Shown: positions 47,001 to 57,445, counted from the first letter of the stretch. The stretch: 64,000 nt of DNA from Orientallactaga sibirica (GCA_036365145.1 JAEOAD010000699.1:9955001-10019000), one strand, 5' to 3'. Numbers and translations are program-made. Notes: generated by a model not told the origin, from the sequence alone.

Positions 47001-48273
47001 AAAAAAAAAAAAACCAGGAGAAATTTAAGGTTAGGCTTCATTTCACCCTCCCCAGGGCCCTTCTATTCAGGTGCTCCCCATAAGGTCCTATTGAGGGTTC
47101 ACCCTTTTAGTCTAACTCCCAGGGTATAAGATTCTATGGTATAAGTTCAATTTGGGTTCAGTTTTGTGTCCCCCCCTTCTCCTTCCCCCAGGCCCTACCT
47201 TCCCTATTGTCCAAGCCTTGAGATGCCATTCAGGTATGTCAGCAACTTGGGCTGATCCAGGTTAGGAACCGCTAATGAATGACATCATGTGATAGTTGTC
47301 TTTCTGTGATTGTGTGAGTTCATATCTGTTCCATTTGGACTTGATTTTTGTGTATGGAGAAATGAATGGGTCAAATTTCATTTTTCTATATATGGTCATC
47401 CAATTTGTCCACCACCATCTATTGAAGATGTTGTCTTTCCTTCAGTCTACATTATTAGCACCTTTGTCAAAGATCAAGTAGCTGTAGTTACTTGACCTAA
47501 GGTCTGGGTATTTAAATCTGTTCCATTGGTCTATGTTTCTGTTTTTATGCCAGTACCATGCTATTTTGTTACTATGGCTTTGTAATACAGCTTTAGATCA
47601 GGTATGCTTTTTTTTGTTGTTGGTGGTGGTGTTTTTGTTGTTGTTGTTTTTTGCTGAGGATATGTTTGGATATCTGAGGCCTGCTACCATTCCATATGAA
47701 TTTTGAGATCATTTTTCCAATCTCTGTAACAAATGATGAAGGTATTTTTTCTTTTAATTTGTATATTGCTTTTGGTAGACTTGCCATGTTCACAATATTA
47801 ATTCTACCTATCCAGGAGCATGGGTGGTTTTTCCATCTTCTCAAGTCCTCCTCTATTTCTTTCTTGATTTTTTAAATATTTTCATTATGTATGTAGGTCT
47901 TTCACATCCTTGGTTAGTGTTATTCCAAGGTATATAAAATTTTGTTGCTATTGAAAATGGGACATCTTCACTGATTTCTTTCTCTGAATTTTTGTCCTTT
48001 GCATATAGAAAATCTACTGAATTTTGTGCATTGTTTTTGTATCCTGCCACTTTACTGAAAGAATTAATCACCTTGGAAGTTTTGAGATGGAGACTTTCAG
48101 GTCACTTATGTACAGGATCATGTCATCTGCAAATAGGGCTAACTTGACTTCTTCCTTTCCAATGTACAATTTACAATTGGGACAGAATTTCTAGTACTAT
48201 GTTGAAGAGCAGTGGTGAGAGTGAGCACCCTGTCTTGTTCCTGATCTCAGTGGGAACTCACTGAGTCTTTCCC

Positions 48274-48942
48274 TGTGGGTCCTCACTGTTCCTGGGGGTC
48301 ATTGGCCACTGATGTCCAGGGCACATGAGGAGCTGGGGGAAGCAGGGTCTTGGAGCTAGTGAGCGTGGTGGGCAATGAACTAACTGCAAGATGGTCTGAT
48401 GTATAGGGCTCCTGTTTATTCAAAAGGGGAGTGGGTTTATAAACACTTGGGAAAGGTTGAGAAGGCACATATAGACTATAAGGTGATTGGATATGTAGGT
48501 TTATGGGTTGCGATCTAATTGGCTGGTGTTGGAAGGCAGAAGTGGCAAGGGAGAAGCTGCAAGGGAGATAACAGAAATGGTGGGAAAAGCTACTTGACTT
48601 CAGCCACATATTGGATGGCTACAGCTGCAGAGAGACTGTTTACTACCATATAAGGGTCTCTTGGCAGCTGGCCACAAGGTCAGGAACTGTGGGGGGTGCA
48701 AAACCTAACTATGGAATGCTCAGGTGCTTTGGGGATGGGGTGAGGGCCTGCCGGTTCCACCTTCTCTGGGCAAAGATGAGACACACTACAACCTTGAGAG
48801 AAGGGAGGGCCAGCTCTGTCACCAGAGCTGGTTACTGATGATAAGGCCAGCTGCAACCCCTACAGCCCAAGCTCCCCGGCCATGTCCAACATCCCAGGCC
48901 AGCTTCCTCACAGTCCCAGCCCATGTTTAGCAATACCCAACA
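48274..48942 (-). mobile_element. Class II (ERVK-like) solo LTR, minus, in the L1
   Basis: 669 bp, TGTGGGT...ACCCAACA on plus, with perfect 6-bp TTTCCC duplications at 48268-48273 and 48943-48948, typical of class II integration. On the minus strand TTTATAA (about 48435-48442) lies about 15 bp before AATAAA (48415-48420), giving a compact TATA/poly(A) layout. No internal region remains. The minus frame 48283-48609 is LTR sequence. Confidence 0.85.
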
Positions 48943-49852
48943 TTTCCCCATTAAGTATTATTTGTGCCTTAGGTGCTTTATATATAGCCTTTATTGTGTT
49001 GACATATAAACACTCCATGCCTACTCTTGCAGTGTTTTGATCATGAAGTGATGTTGTATTTTGTCAAAAGCCTTCTCTGCATCTATTGAAATAATCATGT
49101 GGTTCTTATGATTAAGTTTATTTATGGGGTGTATTACATTGACTGATTTCCATATGTTGAACCATCCCTGGATCCCTGCAATGAAGGTAAAGGTGGATAG
49201 TGCTTTTGATGTGCTGTTGAATTCAGTTTGCAAGGGATCTTTGCATCTAAGTTCATCAGGGATATAGACCTATAGTTTTCTTTTCTTGTTGCATCTCTGT
49301 TTTGTTTTGGTATTAGGATGACGCTAGCTTCATAAAAGAAGTTGGGGAGCATTCCTCGGTCTCTGATTATATGACAGCTTGAGAAAAATTGGTCCTATTT
49401 CTTCAATGAAGGTTTGATAGAATTTGGCTGAGAAGCCATCCAGTCCTGGACTTTTCTTTTGGGGGAGGTTTTTGATTACATTTTCAATCTCCATGGATGT
49501 GATATGTTTGTTTAGGAGATTAATCTGCTATGAGTTTAGTTTGGGTAAGTGATATGTGTCTAGGAATTCATCCATTTCTTCCAAATTATTCAATCTTGTG
49601 AAGAAAAGGTTTTGGAAGTATGCCCTGATGATTCTTCCAATTTCATTGATGTCTGTTGTGATCTCTCCTTTCTCATTTCTGATTTTGTTAAGTTGAGACT
49701 TCTCTTTTTATTTTTTTGATTGATCAAATTGTCCAGGGTTTTGTCAATCTCGTTTATTTTTTCAAAGAACCAGCTGCTTGTTTCATCAATTTTTAATTTT
49801 TTTTCTTAGTTGCCAATTCATTAATTTCTGCTCTAATTTTGATTCTTTCTTT

Positions 49853-50462
49853 TGCTTTTTTTTGCAATTCTGAACTTTTATTGAAGTGAATCACACTAAA
49901 TCAAACCAATTACAGATACATATGTCACACCAAGAAAACATTTTCAGTTATGCTGACAGCCCAAAATGTTTTCCATTTTTCAAAGACAGTTTTGAATGCC
50001 AAGGGAAAAAGAATGCTCACAATGTTAGAATACAGTACCATATATGTAGTACAATCTCAACTGTGAAATAATTTTAATGTTTATACATTGAAACAAAAAA
50101 AACTAGTAGAATCAAACATCTAACTACATTCGTTTCCATTTAACGGAATCACAGATACTGAACTTTTTACTTTTGGGAAATTTTCTAATTTTCCAAGAAA
50201 TTAATGTAAATTAGAAATGTACTGAGAAAATTAAACTCAGATGTTGAGGAACTTCATAGTTATCAATAAGTAAGTGCTTGGTAAGTAAACTGGCTTTGAG
50301 ACATGGGTTACACAGCCTCCTTTTTCACTACAATGAAAAAGCTGCCCAACAATTTTACTACAGGTTCAAGAAAATACCAACTGGTGAAGGAAGCTCTTAA
50401 ATTCTCCCTACAGGATCTTTAGTACTTAAGACCTAATCCTAACATATAAGAAATGCCAACTA
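49853..50462 (-). pseudogene. Processed retrocopy of an unidentified mRNA 3' end, minus, in the L1
   Basis: Plus strand shows a T-run (49855-49863), then TTTATT at 49877-49882 (AATAAA on the sense strand, about 14 nt before the A-tail), then ~580 bp of AT-rich, stop-rich, non-L1 sequence. Diverged 13-bp duplications: TGATTCTTTCTTT 49840-49852 and TGATTATTTCTTT 50463-50475. It looks like a 5'-truncated 3' UTR copied by L1 machinery. I do not recognise the parent gene. Confidence 0.8.
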
Positions 50463-50560
50463 TGATTATTTCTTTATGTCTGGAGCTCTTTGGGTTGTAT
50501 TCTTCTTGTTTTTCCAGTGCACTTAGGTGGATATTTAGGTTATTAATTTGGGATCTGTCT

Positions 50561-50561
<1 letters not shown>

Positions 50562-50591
<30 letters not shown>

Positions 50592-50735
50592 GGTTTTGTG
50601 AGGTAGGGTCTCACTCTGGTCCAGGCTGACCTAGAATTAACTATGTAGTCTCAGGGTGGCCTCGAACTCTCGGCAATCCTCCTACCTCTGCCTCCCAAGT
50701 GCTGGGATTAAAGGCGTGCGCCACCACGCCCGGCT
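50562..50735 (-). mobile_element. Well-preserved B1 SINE, minus, in the L1
   Basis: About 30 T followed by GTAGGGTCTCACTCTGGTCCAGGCTGACC and CTGGGATTAAAGGCGTGCGCCACCACGCCCGGC, retaining CpGs lost in most copies, so one of the youngest repeats here. Confidence 0.96.
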
Positions 50736-51731
50736 TCTCTCTGTCTTTTTAATGATGACATTTAGTGCTATGAATTTTCCCCATAGGACTGCTTTCATTG
50801 TGTCTCATAAGTTTTGGTAAGATGTGTTTTCATTATCATTCAATTCTAGGAATTTTACAATTTCTTTTTCAATTTCTTCCATGATCCATTCATTGTTTAA
50901 AACTGTGCTATTTAGTCTTCAGGAGCTGGTGGAGTTCTCGATATGTCTCATGTTGTTAATTTCCAGCTTTAAGGCATTGTGATGCAGGAAATTACTTCAA
51001 TTTTCCTGAATTTATGGACGCATGCTTTATGGCTTATTATGTAGTCAATTTTGGAGAAGGTTCCATAGGCTGTTGAGAAAAATGTGTGTTCTATAGATTT
51101 GGGGTGGAAAGTTCTGTAAATGTCCATTAGGTCTAGTTGATCTTTGATATTGTTGAGCTCTATTATTTCCCTGTTGATTTTTTGCTTGGATGATCTGTCT
51201 ATTGATGAGAGTGGAGTATTGAAGTCTCTGACTATGATGGTGTTGGTGTTTATTTCTGTTTTATTGTCGAATAGATTTTGTTTTTGTTTATAAACTGTTG
51301 TGTACCTGTATTTGGCACATATATATTTATGATTGTGATGTGCTCATGTTGGATTATTCCCTTGATGAATAGGAAATGGGCTTCTTTGTCCTTTTGGATT
51401 ACTTTTGGTTTGAAGACTATTTTAGCAGATTTTAATATAGCTACACCCACTTGTTTTTTATTTCCATTTGCTTGGAATATCATTTTCTATCCTTTCACCC
51501 TGAGGACATGTCTATCTTTAGTGGTGAGATGTGTTTCTTGAAGACAGCAGATAGAAGAGTCCAGTTTTTGGTTTTTTTTTTATCCATTCTGATAACCTGT
51601 GTCTTTTGATGGGTGGGTTGAAACCATTAATATTTAAGGTTATTACTGTGAGGTTTGAATTAATAGCTACCGTGATGAGGTGTTTTATGGGTTTGGTGCT
51701 TTCTTGTGTTTTGTACTATGTTGAGCCTGGT

Positions 51732-52451
51732 CTATTTTGGATATTGTGATCTTCTTCTTGTCATTGGCTCTTGAGATTGGCTGTTTGACTCTTCTGTGTG
51801 GAATATTCCCTGAAGTATTCTCTGTAGGTTTGGCTTTGTGTTCGTATAATCATAGAGTTGACTTTTTTCATGGAAAGTTTTTCTTTCACCATCTATTATG
51901 AAGGATATTTTTGCTGGGTAGAGTAGTTTGGGTTGTAAGCTAGTTTTTGAGGCTTTGAAGTGTTCCATTCCAGGCCCTTCTGGCTTTCAGGGTTTCCATT
52001 GAGAAATCTGATGTAATTCTGATGGGATTTTCTTTGTATGTTGTGAATTGTTTCTCTCTTGCTGCTTTTAATATTCTCTGTTTTTGTTGTTAAAAGTTTT
52101 AACTATCATGTGTCTTAGAGAGTTTCTTCTTTGGTCCTGTCTGTTTGGTGTTGTGTGGGCTTCTTGTATCTGGATGGGCCTTTCTTTTCAGAGATTCAGA
52201 AACTTAAATAATTTTGATGAATATAGTCTCTATGCCTCTGGCCTTCTGGTATATTCATGATCTGGATGCTTGGTCATTTTGGGTATCCCACTGTTCACTT
52301 GATTTTTGGAACTTGGCAAAGTTTTTGGCCTCCTGATCAATTTCTTCTGTCTTTTCTTCCAGGTTAGAGGTTCTGTCTTCCACAAGAGTAACTCTGTTGG
52401 TGAGGTGTTCTAAAGAGGTTTTTATAATTTCTATTTGATTTTTGTTTTTCT

Positions 52452-52491
<40 letters not shown>

Positions 52492-53012
52492 GCATTGTGT
52501 CTATTTCTTTTTAAAGGTACAATTTCAATTCAAGTTCTGATTTTCTTGATACTTCCTGGAATTCATTCTTGCCTTTGATCATTTCTTCATTAAGCTTAAT
52601 CAACTGGTTGTGAGATCTTCCATTTCTTGGTTCACCTTCAATTCATTCATATCTCTTTTGAGGGCTCTAATATTTTCTTCAATCAAGTTAAGCCTCCTGT
52701 CAAAAGATGAATGCTCTAAGAGATGGTTCTGTTCAATTTCATTGATACAATTGTTGGTTCTTTGATGGTTTGCTTCTAGTTCAGCAATTCTTTTGATCAG
52801 GGTCTCACTGGTTATTGTGTTTTCATTCTGGGCATGAATTTCTGTTGATTTCTCTTTGATTTCATTGGAGGCTTCCATTGTAGGACTAGGCATCCTTGGT
52901 GGAGATCTCCCAGTTTTCTAACTTTCGTTGGCTTTTTTGCATTGTGGTCTACCATTTTAGGAAGACTCTTTGTATTATTGAGGAGGAAGCAAATTTTTGT
53001 CCTTTGGCCCAT
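51732..53012 (-). pseudogene. L1 ORF1 relic (RNA-binding protein)
   Basis: ORF1p is the trimeric RNA chaperone of the L1 particle. An N-terminal piece starts at 53012; 52600-52893 encodes a heptad-rich coiled-coil-like stretch (IAELEANHQRTNNCINEIEQ); 51732-51968 encodes the C-terminal domain (LYPAKISFIIDGERKTF, LQRILQGIFHTEE). Frameshifts separate the pieces, and a (GT)19 array at 52453-52490 lies within the dead frame. Confidence 0.85.
52453..52490. repeat. (GT)19 microsatellite
   Basis: Perfect 38-bp GT run within the L1 ORF1 relic. Confidence 0.97.
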
Positions 53013-53109
53013 GCACCCTCTGACTCAGGTGAACAGGGATGTTGGTACCCAGTGGCCAGTCAGAATACCAGAGCAACAGGCCTGATTTTGCAGCCCACAC
53101 AGGGACCAG

Positions 53110-53341
53110 ACCTCCACAAGCAAGGCAAAGTGGGACCCCCCAGGGCCAGGGAACTTTGAGGAGCCAGGGAAAAGGGATCTGGTCTACTCACTCCTCACCA
53201 TGCCTGCCTGCACACCATGGTACAAGTGGTGCAGGGAACCCAGACCAGTGATCTGGGATAAACAGGGAAATAGGAGTCTGGCCTACTTACTCTGTACCAC
53301 TGCACCTACCTGTACACCATCCAGCACAGTGTACCAAGAAT
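53110..53341 (-). repeat. L1 5' UTR, two related ~100-bp units
   Basis: GGGAAAAGGGATCTGGTCTACTCACTCC...CACCATGG and GGGAAATAGGAGTCTGGCCTACTTACTC...CACCATCC are diverged tandem copies just upstream (minus strand) of ORF1, suggestive of monomer-type L1 promoter units. Confidence 0.55.
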
Positions 53342-53653
53342 GCAAGCTCAGTTTTTAATGAAACACCTGAGTCTATGGGGCCATACATTCAAACTATCAC
53401 ACTCCCATATCAGAAATGCCACTACTGCTACAGTGGGCATATTTTTCCTGCCTTGTCTATTTATAGCTCAGAGAGTTCACTGCTATTCGAGATTGATGTA
53501 TTTTTCTCCCTTAGCAGCCTGCAGCAGTGGGAGGAGCTTTCTAGCTTCATTCCAGCTTGATTTCTCAGTGTCCTACATTTAAAACATGTAGCATCTTTAG
53601 CAAGAGAGTATTCCCTTAATAAACACTTTTTAAAAATCTGTATCACTAGCTTC

Positions 53654-54268
53654 CTACATCCAGTTTCTCATGGTATTCTGGTATCCTGTTCAGGAAATAT
53701 TAAAGGATTTCCTCTCAAGGACAAAACAGGTGACAATATTCTACCAGTGAGGCAAGCTTTTTGTCTCTGGCATTGGATTTTCTTTAACTGCTTCTTTTGG
53801 CTCTCTTTTCTGGAGATAGAGCTCACAGATTCCACACAGACTGCAGAGGGCCTAAACACACAGGGCTACTGGAGCTACTGAAAACACTCCAGGACATGTG
53901 GACTGCATCTTACACTACAACTGCTGCCGGTGATAGCTGTCACAGGAGGGGAGGAACTGATGGTTATCAGAATCCCTCGGATTACTTGTATGGAGTTCTC
54001 TCTCCTCACCTCCCTTGGCCTCTCTTCTCTGGTGCTTGCTTGTGAGAACTCCCTCTTCCCTCTCCTATCTCACTCCTCTCTTCTCTCTCTCTAGCATCTA
54101 CAACTACTCTTCCCCAAAGCAGGAGAGGACAGAGGGTATGTGGCTGGTGTTTGCTTACCAGCTGTTCCCCTTCTAGCCCAACTTACTGATCTCAAAAACT
54201 TATAGGGGAGAAAACTTTTGCTACTTCTAGATAATGTCTCTCCTTTTCACAATTAAACTCTGGCCATG
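53654..54268. other. Single-copy DNA between nested block and next LTR
   Basis: No repeat or coding exon recognised; CT-rich near 54050-54095. Confidence 0.45.
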
Positions 54269-54273
54269 TTTCC

Positions 54274-54895
54274 TGTGGTAGTTTGAATGTGATAGTTTGA
54301 ATGTATGGCCCTATAGTCTCAGAAAAATTTTAAATTCTTTAAAAAATGTTATTTATTTATTTGAGAGAGAGAGAAAAGAGCAGAGAAAGAGAATGGGTGT
54401 ACCAGGGCCTCTAGCCACTGCAAAGAAACTCTTGATGCTTGTGCCACCATATGCATCTAACTGAATTGAAACTGAGTCTTTAGCCTTCTCATGTAAGCAC
54501 CTTAAATGCTAAGCCATCTCTCCAACCTGAATCTCAGTCATTTTTGATTAAACTTCTTCCTTGAGCCCTAACAGGCAGAATCGTGTTACAAAAGGGCATG
54601 TCACTAGGGATGAATCCTGGAGTCCAGCCCTAAGGTGTGTTTGGAGACCCAATCTTCAGTCTAGCCCTACTAGATGTACTCAGAGCAGTTTGAGCTCTGG
54701 TGGTTTGTGCTTACTAGTGTTGGTGTTTACTTGCTGAAGCTGTATCTCTCTGCTTGGATCTATGAAAAGGGAGCCAGCATTTCCCACCATTGATGGTATT
54801 CCCCTGGACTTTGTAAACCTGAAATAAAACCCTTTCCTTCTATAAGCTGTGTCTGGTTGGATGCTTGTCCTAGCAGTATGGAATTGAGTGAAATA
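54274..54895 (+). mobile_element. ERVL-MaLR solo LTR, plus, split by a SINE
   Basis: TGTGGTAGTTTGAATG start, CTGAAATAAAACCCTTTCCTTCTATAAGCTGTGTCTGGTTGG near the 3' end, flanked by TTTCC at 54269-54273 and 54896-54900. The first 14 bp after TG are duplicated (TGATAGTTTGAATG). Same subfamily as the LTR piece at 53357-53401. Confidence 0.82.
54341..54530 (-). mobile_element. tRNA-derived SINE (DIP-type), minus, in the MaLR LTR
   Basis: AAAAATGTTATTTATTTATTTGAGAGAG to GCTAAGCCATCTCTCCAACCTG. Confidence 0.92.
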
Positions 54896-55071
54896 TTTCC
54901 ATTTCTGAGTCTCACCTCAAGGTCAGTTCAGTCTGACTTACCAGACACTTTGGCCCTAGCATACTATAGGTAGCCCCAGAGTTAAATTTGGTTTCACTTT
55001 TGTAAGCAGGAGTTCCTCTATCCAGTGAGGATGCCTTAGCTAATACACTGCCTTTGGGTAGACCTTGTATC

Positions 55072-55220
55072 CATTTTTTGGTTTTGCAAGGTAGGGTCTC
55101 ATTATAGCCCAGGCTGACCTAGAATTCACTCTGTAGTCTCAAACTTGAACTCACAGCAATCCTCCTACCTCAGCATCCCCAGTGCTGGGATTAAAGATAC
55201 ACACCACCATACCCGGTTTG
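55072..55220 (-). mobile_element. B1 SINE, minus, first of a same-site pair
   Basis: Antisense B1 (AGGTAGGGTCTCATTATAGCCCAGGCTGACC ... GTGCTGGGATTAAAGATACACACCACC). Flanked by GACCTTGTATC at 55061-55071 and 55221-55231. Confidence 0.94.
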
Positions 55221-55231
55221 GACCTTGTATC

Positions 55232-55447
55232 TTTTTAAATGTTTGTTTATTTTTATTTATTTGACAGCAACAGACACAGAGAGAGAATGGGTGCACCAGC
55301 GCCTCCAGCCACTGCAAGTGAACTCCAGATGCATGCACCACCTTGTGCACTTGGCTTACATGGGTATTCAGGAATTCAGCCTCTAACCAGGGTCCTTAGG
55401 CTTCACAGGCAAGTCCTTAACTGCTAAGCCATCTCTCCAGCCCCCTA
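55232..55447 (-). mobile_element. tRNA-derived SINE (DIP-type), minus, second of a same-site pair
   Basis: TTTTTAAATGTTTGTTTATTTTTATTTATTTGACAG to GCTAAGCCATCTCTCCAGCCCC. Flanked by GACCTTGTATC at 55221-55231 and 55448-55458. Confidence 0.94.
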
Positions 55448-55458
55448 GACCTTGTATC

Positions 55459-57434
55459 TTGATAAATCCACAATGGTCACATATCCTCTATCATACCCAA
55501 CTTGCTCATGGAATATATTCTCAAAAAAATGGTCTAAATTTGATACTGGAGCTCTCAAAAAGAACCAGTGTGTTTTCTTTTACAATTCCTGTCCTGTTAC
55601 ACATTCTCAGACCTAAATGCTCACCCCTCTAATACAGAGAATTTATAACTCCACTCTACATCTTGACTTCCTCTGGTGCAACTTTTCAGAGTAACAAATA
55701 CTATGTTAAAAGTGTTCTAGACCCAACTTACTATTGCAACACCAACAGCTCCCTGTTTAGCTATCAGAGGACACTAAGACCCTGACTCATCCCAACAGAT
55801 GCATGGCTAGGAGAGGAACAATTACAAGGGCCAAGAGGTTCCCTCTAAATCCCTGAGTATAACTCACAAGGAGTTACAACTGACTTTAACAATAAAACAG
55901 GCATCTCTAAGAAAGTATAAGCAAAAGATAAAATAATAAGTAATATAAAACAAGCTTCCAGCCAGGATTCTCATCCTGACTTGGCTGAGCTGTAGGAAGA
56001 ACCTGCTACTCCAAAAGACCTGCAGATAGTCATTCAGATGACCAGCTTTAGCCCATTTAAGAGGCACCTTACCAGGTCTCCATAAGTACTCCAGTGGTGA
56101 TCAAACTCCAGAGAATTACTAACTGGGTTTGCCTGTCCTAGACATCACCCTATATTCCAGAAAGGGCTCAAGGTGAGATAAAAGAGAGCCATGCTGAGTA
56201 ACAACTCATTCTAGGTCATACATATTCTCTTCAAAAAGGATCAAAAATGGCCAATTCAGATAAGTAAATCTATGGGCTCATGATACTCACTCCTGATTTT
56301 GGAATCATCCACATGGGAGATGCCTTGATAACACATGCTTGTGTTCCTGTGTGCGTGTGCATGTGTGCGTGTTCACACATGCTACACAACAGTGGAAGTC
56401 AGAGGACATATGCTCACCCTCACCTATGCCCCACCAGGCAGATCCTTTCTTGACTGCATGAAAAATTCTTTAAGACATTCCATTCTTCTGTCAAAACTAA
56501 TTTGTCTGACTCTGAGTAAGTAAAAATCCAACTCTATTATTTCAAGTCCCCTGTGTCATTACTAGAAAAAAAATCTTCATCATAGCTGGGTCTGTTTACA
56601 TTCATCCTTAGGCTGAACCACAATTCTTGTACCTTACTCTAATCTTGAAACACATCCCTTAACTTTTCCTATGAATCTTTAACCCAGAGGACTCCCCAGA
56701 GCATCACAGGGCCACTGATACACAATAATTATCTATCTCCTATATCAACACTGCCATGCCTCATAGGGACCTGTAGAGAAAAGTAAAACCCAGATTCTCT
56801 GCCCTTGTGGCACAAGAGGTTCTAGCCTTCCCTAAAAGGCAGAATTTTTCCTTCATGCCAGGCCTGATGTTCTGTTTTTTCTTATCACCAACTTCTTCAA
56901 CCATGATCCCTCTTATCCTGTAAAATTTCTTACATTGCTTTATACTTTCATTCCCTGCCTCCTTCAATGGCTACACAAATTTGTTTCTTCCAAAATCCAA
57001 CTATCAGACTTCTAAGTCTGTACAAAAAGATATCTACCCATCACCCTCAGAACAGATCCTGAGACATCATATCCACATTGAGTCAAATGCTACAAAACTT
57101 CTCTGTGAACTTCCAGCCAATAATATCATTTGAACTTACACTAGCAAGCTCCCATATCTCCATTCTTGTTTTCTGAGTTCTGCATTATGTCTTTGGCCCT
57201 TGCTTACTTAATCTTCTTGTATAACCAGTAAATAGTGTCACAGTCTACTCATTGATCTTTTGCAATAGGCACTCCCTCATCCTTCAAAATGTCTCTCAAG
57301 CCTTCTAGGCCTATGATCGCATCTGTGGTGAATTGGCAGTGCCCCAGCAGCGACCCAGTCCCAAAGCAGCTATAAAATACAGATCCTTGTCTCTTCTCTG
57401 TGGTTTGATCTTGCTGTTCTTTCAAGGGGGCAAA
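55459..57434 (+). mobile_element. Decayed class I ERV internal region (pol end / env area)
   Basis: Upstream of an LTR. Near 56065-56140 one frame reads APYQVSISTPVVIKL followed by a WV-containing strand, resembling the C-terminal (GPY/F-type) end of a gammaretrovirus-like integrase. The bases just before the LTR (CAAGGGGGCAAA, about 57424-57434) form a polypurine tract. The frame is broken by many stops; no coding capacity remains. The 5' extent is uncertain, possibly reaching 54901, and a degraded SINE-like scrap lies near 56320-56450. Confidence 0.55.
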
Positions 57435-57445
57435 TGTAGAGACAA

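Larger units (their letters stand above)
47262..51700 (-). pseudogene. L1 ORF2 relic (endonuclease and reverse transcriptase)
   Basis: ORF2p nicks target DNA and reverse-transcribes L1 RNA. Visible pieces from the N terminus: endonuclease (NIYVPNTGTQQFI near 51300-51350; IDYIISHKA near 51040), RT motif [13 protein letters not shown] (about 49055-49090), catalytic LFADDMILYIS (about 48105-48140), and a C-terminal block with [10 protein letters not shown] (about 47525-47555). Interrupted by a solo LTR, a retrocopy and a B1, plus stops and frameshifts. Downstream of [10 protein letters not shown] the frame jumps directly to [15 protein letters not shown] and stops at 47262-47264, so the usual C-terminal region of roughly 200+ residues is missing. 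A GTT/GGT-rich expansion at 47610-47650 adds Gln/His codons. Confidence 0.88.
45884..53341 (-). mobile_element. Near full-length L1 (fourth layer), minus, with three insertions
   Basis: Antisense order along plus: 3' UTR 45884-47261, ORF2 47262-~51700, ORF1 51732-53012, 5' UTR-like sequence to 53341. Removing later insertions leaves about 6.0 kb. Diverged 15-bp duplications lie at 45869-45883 and 53342-53356 (GAAAGCTAATTTTTT / GCAAGCTCAGTTTTT, three or four mismatches). Both ORFs carry stops and frameshifts; not mobile. Confidence 0.88.
45555..53401 (-). mobile_element. ERVL-MaLR solo LTR (third layer), minus, split
   Basis: Left piece 45555-45868 (TGATACAGTCAGCTCCTTG...) and right piece 53357-53401 (...ATACATTCAAACTATCACA) together make a ~374-bp LTR. 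CTCCC at 45550-45554 and 53402-53406 is the 5-bp duplication. It is the same subfamily as the LTR at 54274-54895 in opposite orientation. Confidence 0.88.
44895..53613 (-). mobile_element. 5'-truncated L1 (second layer), minus, split
   Basis: 44895-45554 is antisense L1 3' UTR starting at the A-tail side (TTTTATTGACAATTTTTCATATATG), and 53407-53613 continues it (GCCACTACTGCTACAG, TTCTCCCTTAGCAGCCTGCAGCAG), matching the order at 33060-33260. Diverged 18-bp duplications lie at 44877-44894 (CCTTAGTAAACTCTTTTT) and 53614-53631 (CCTTAATAAACACTTTTT). Confidence 0.85.
44521..53649 (+). mobile_element. Class I ERV solo LTR (outermost layer of the nest), split
   Basis: Left piece 44521-44894 (TGTGGACACAAAATGCC ... 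TATAAAA-like AGCTACTACAAAAG ... GAAATAAAATCCAATAAAGTCTCC) and right piece about 53632-53649. It aligns by eye to the LTR at 57435-58437. CTTC at 44517-44520 and 53650-53653 fits a 4-bp class I duplication. Solo, because no primer-binding or polypurine sequence adjoins it. Confidence 0.68.
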
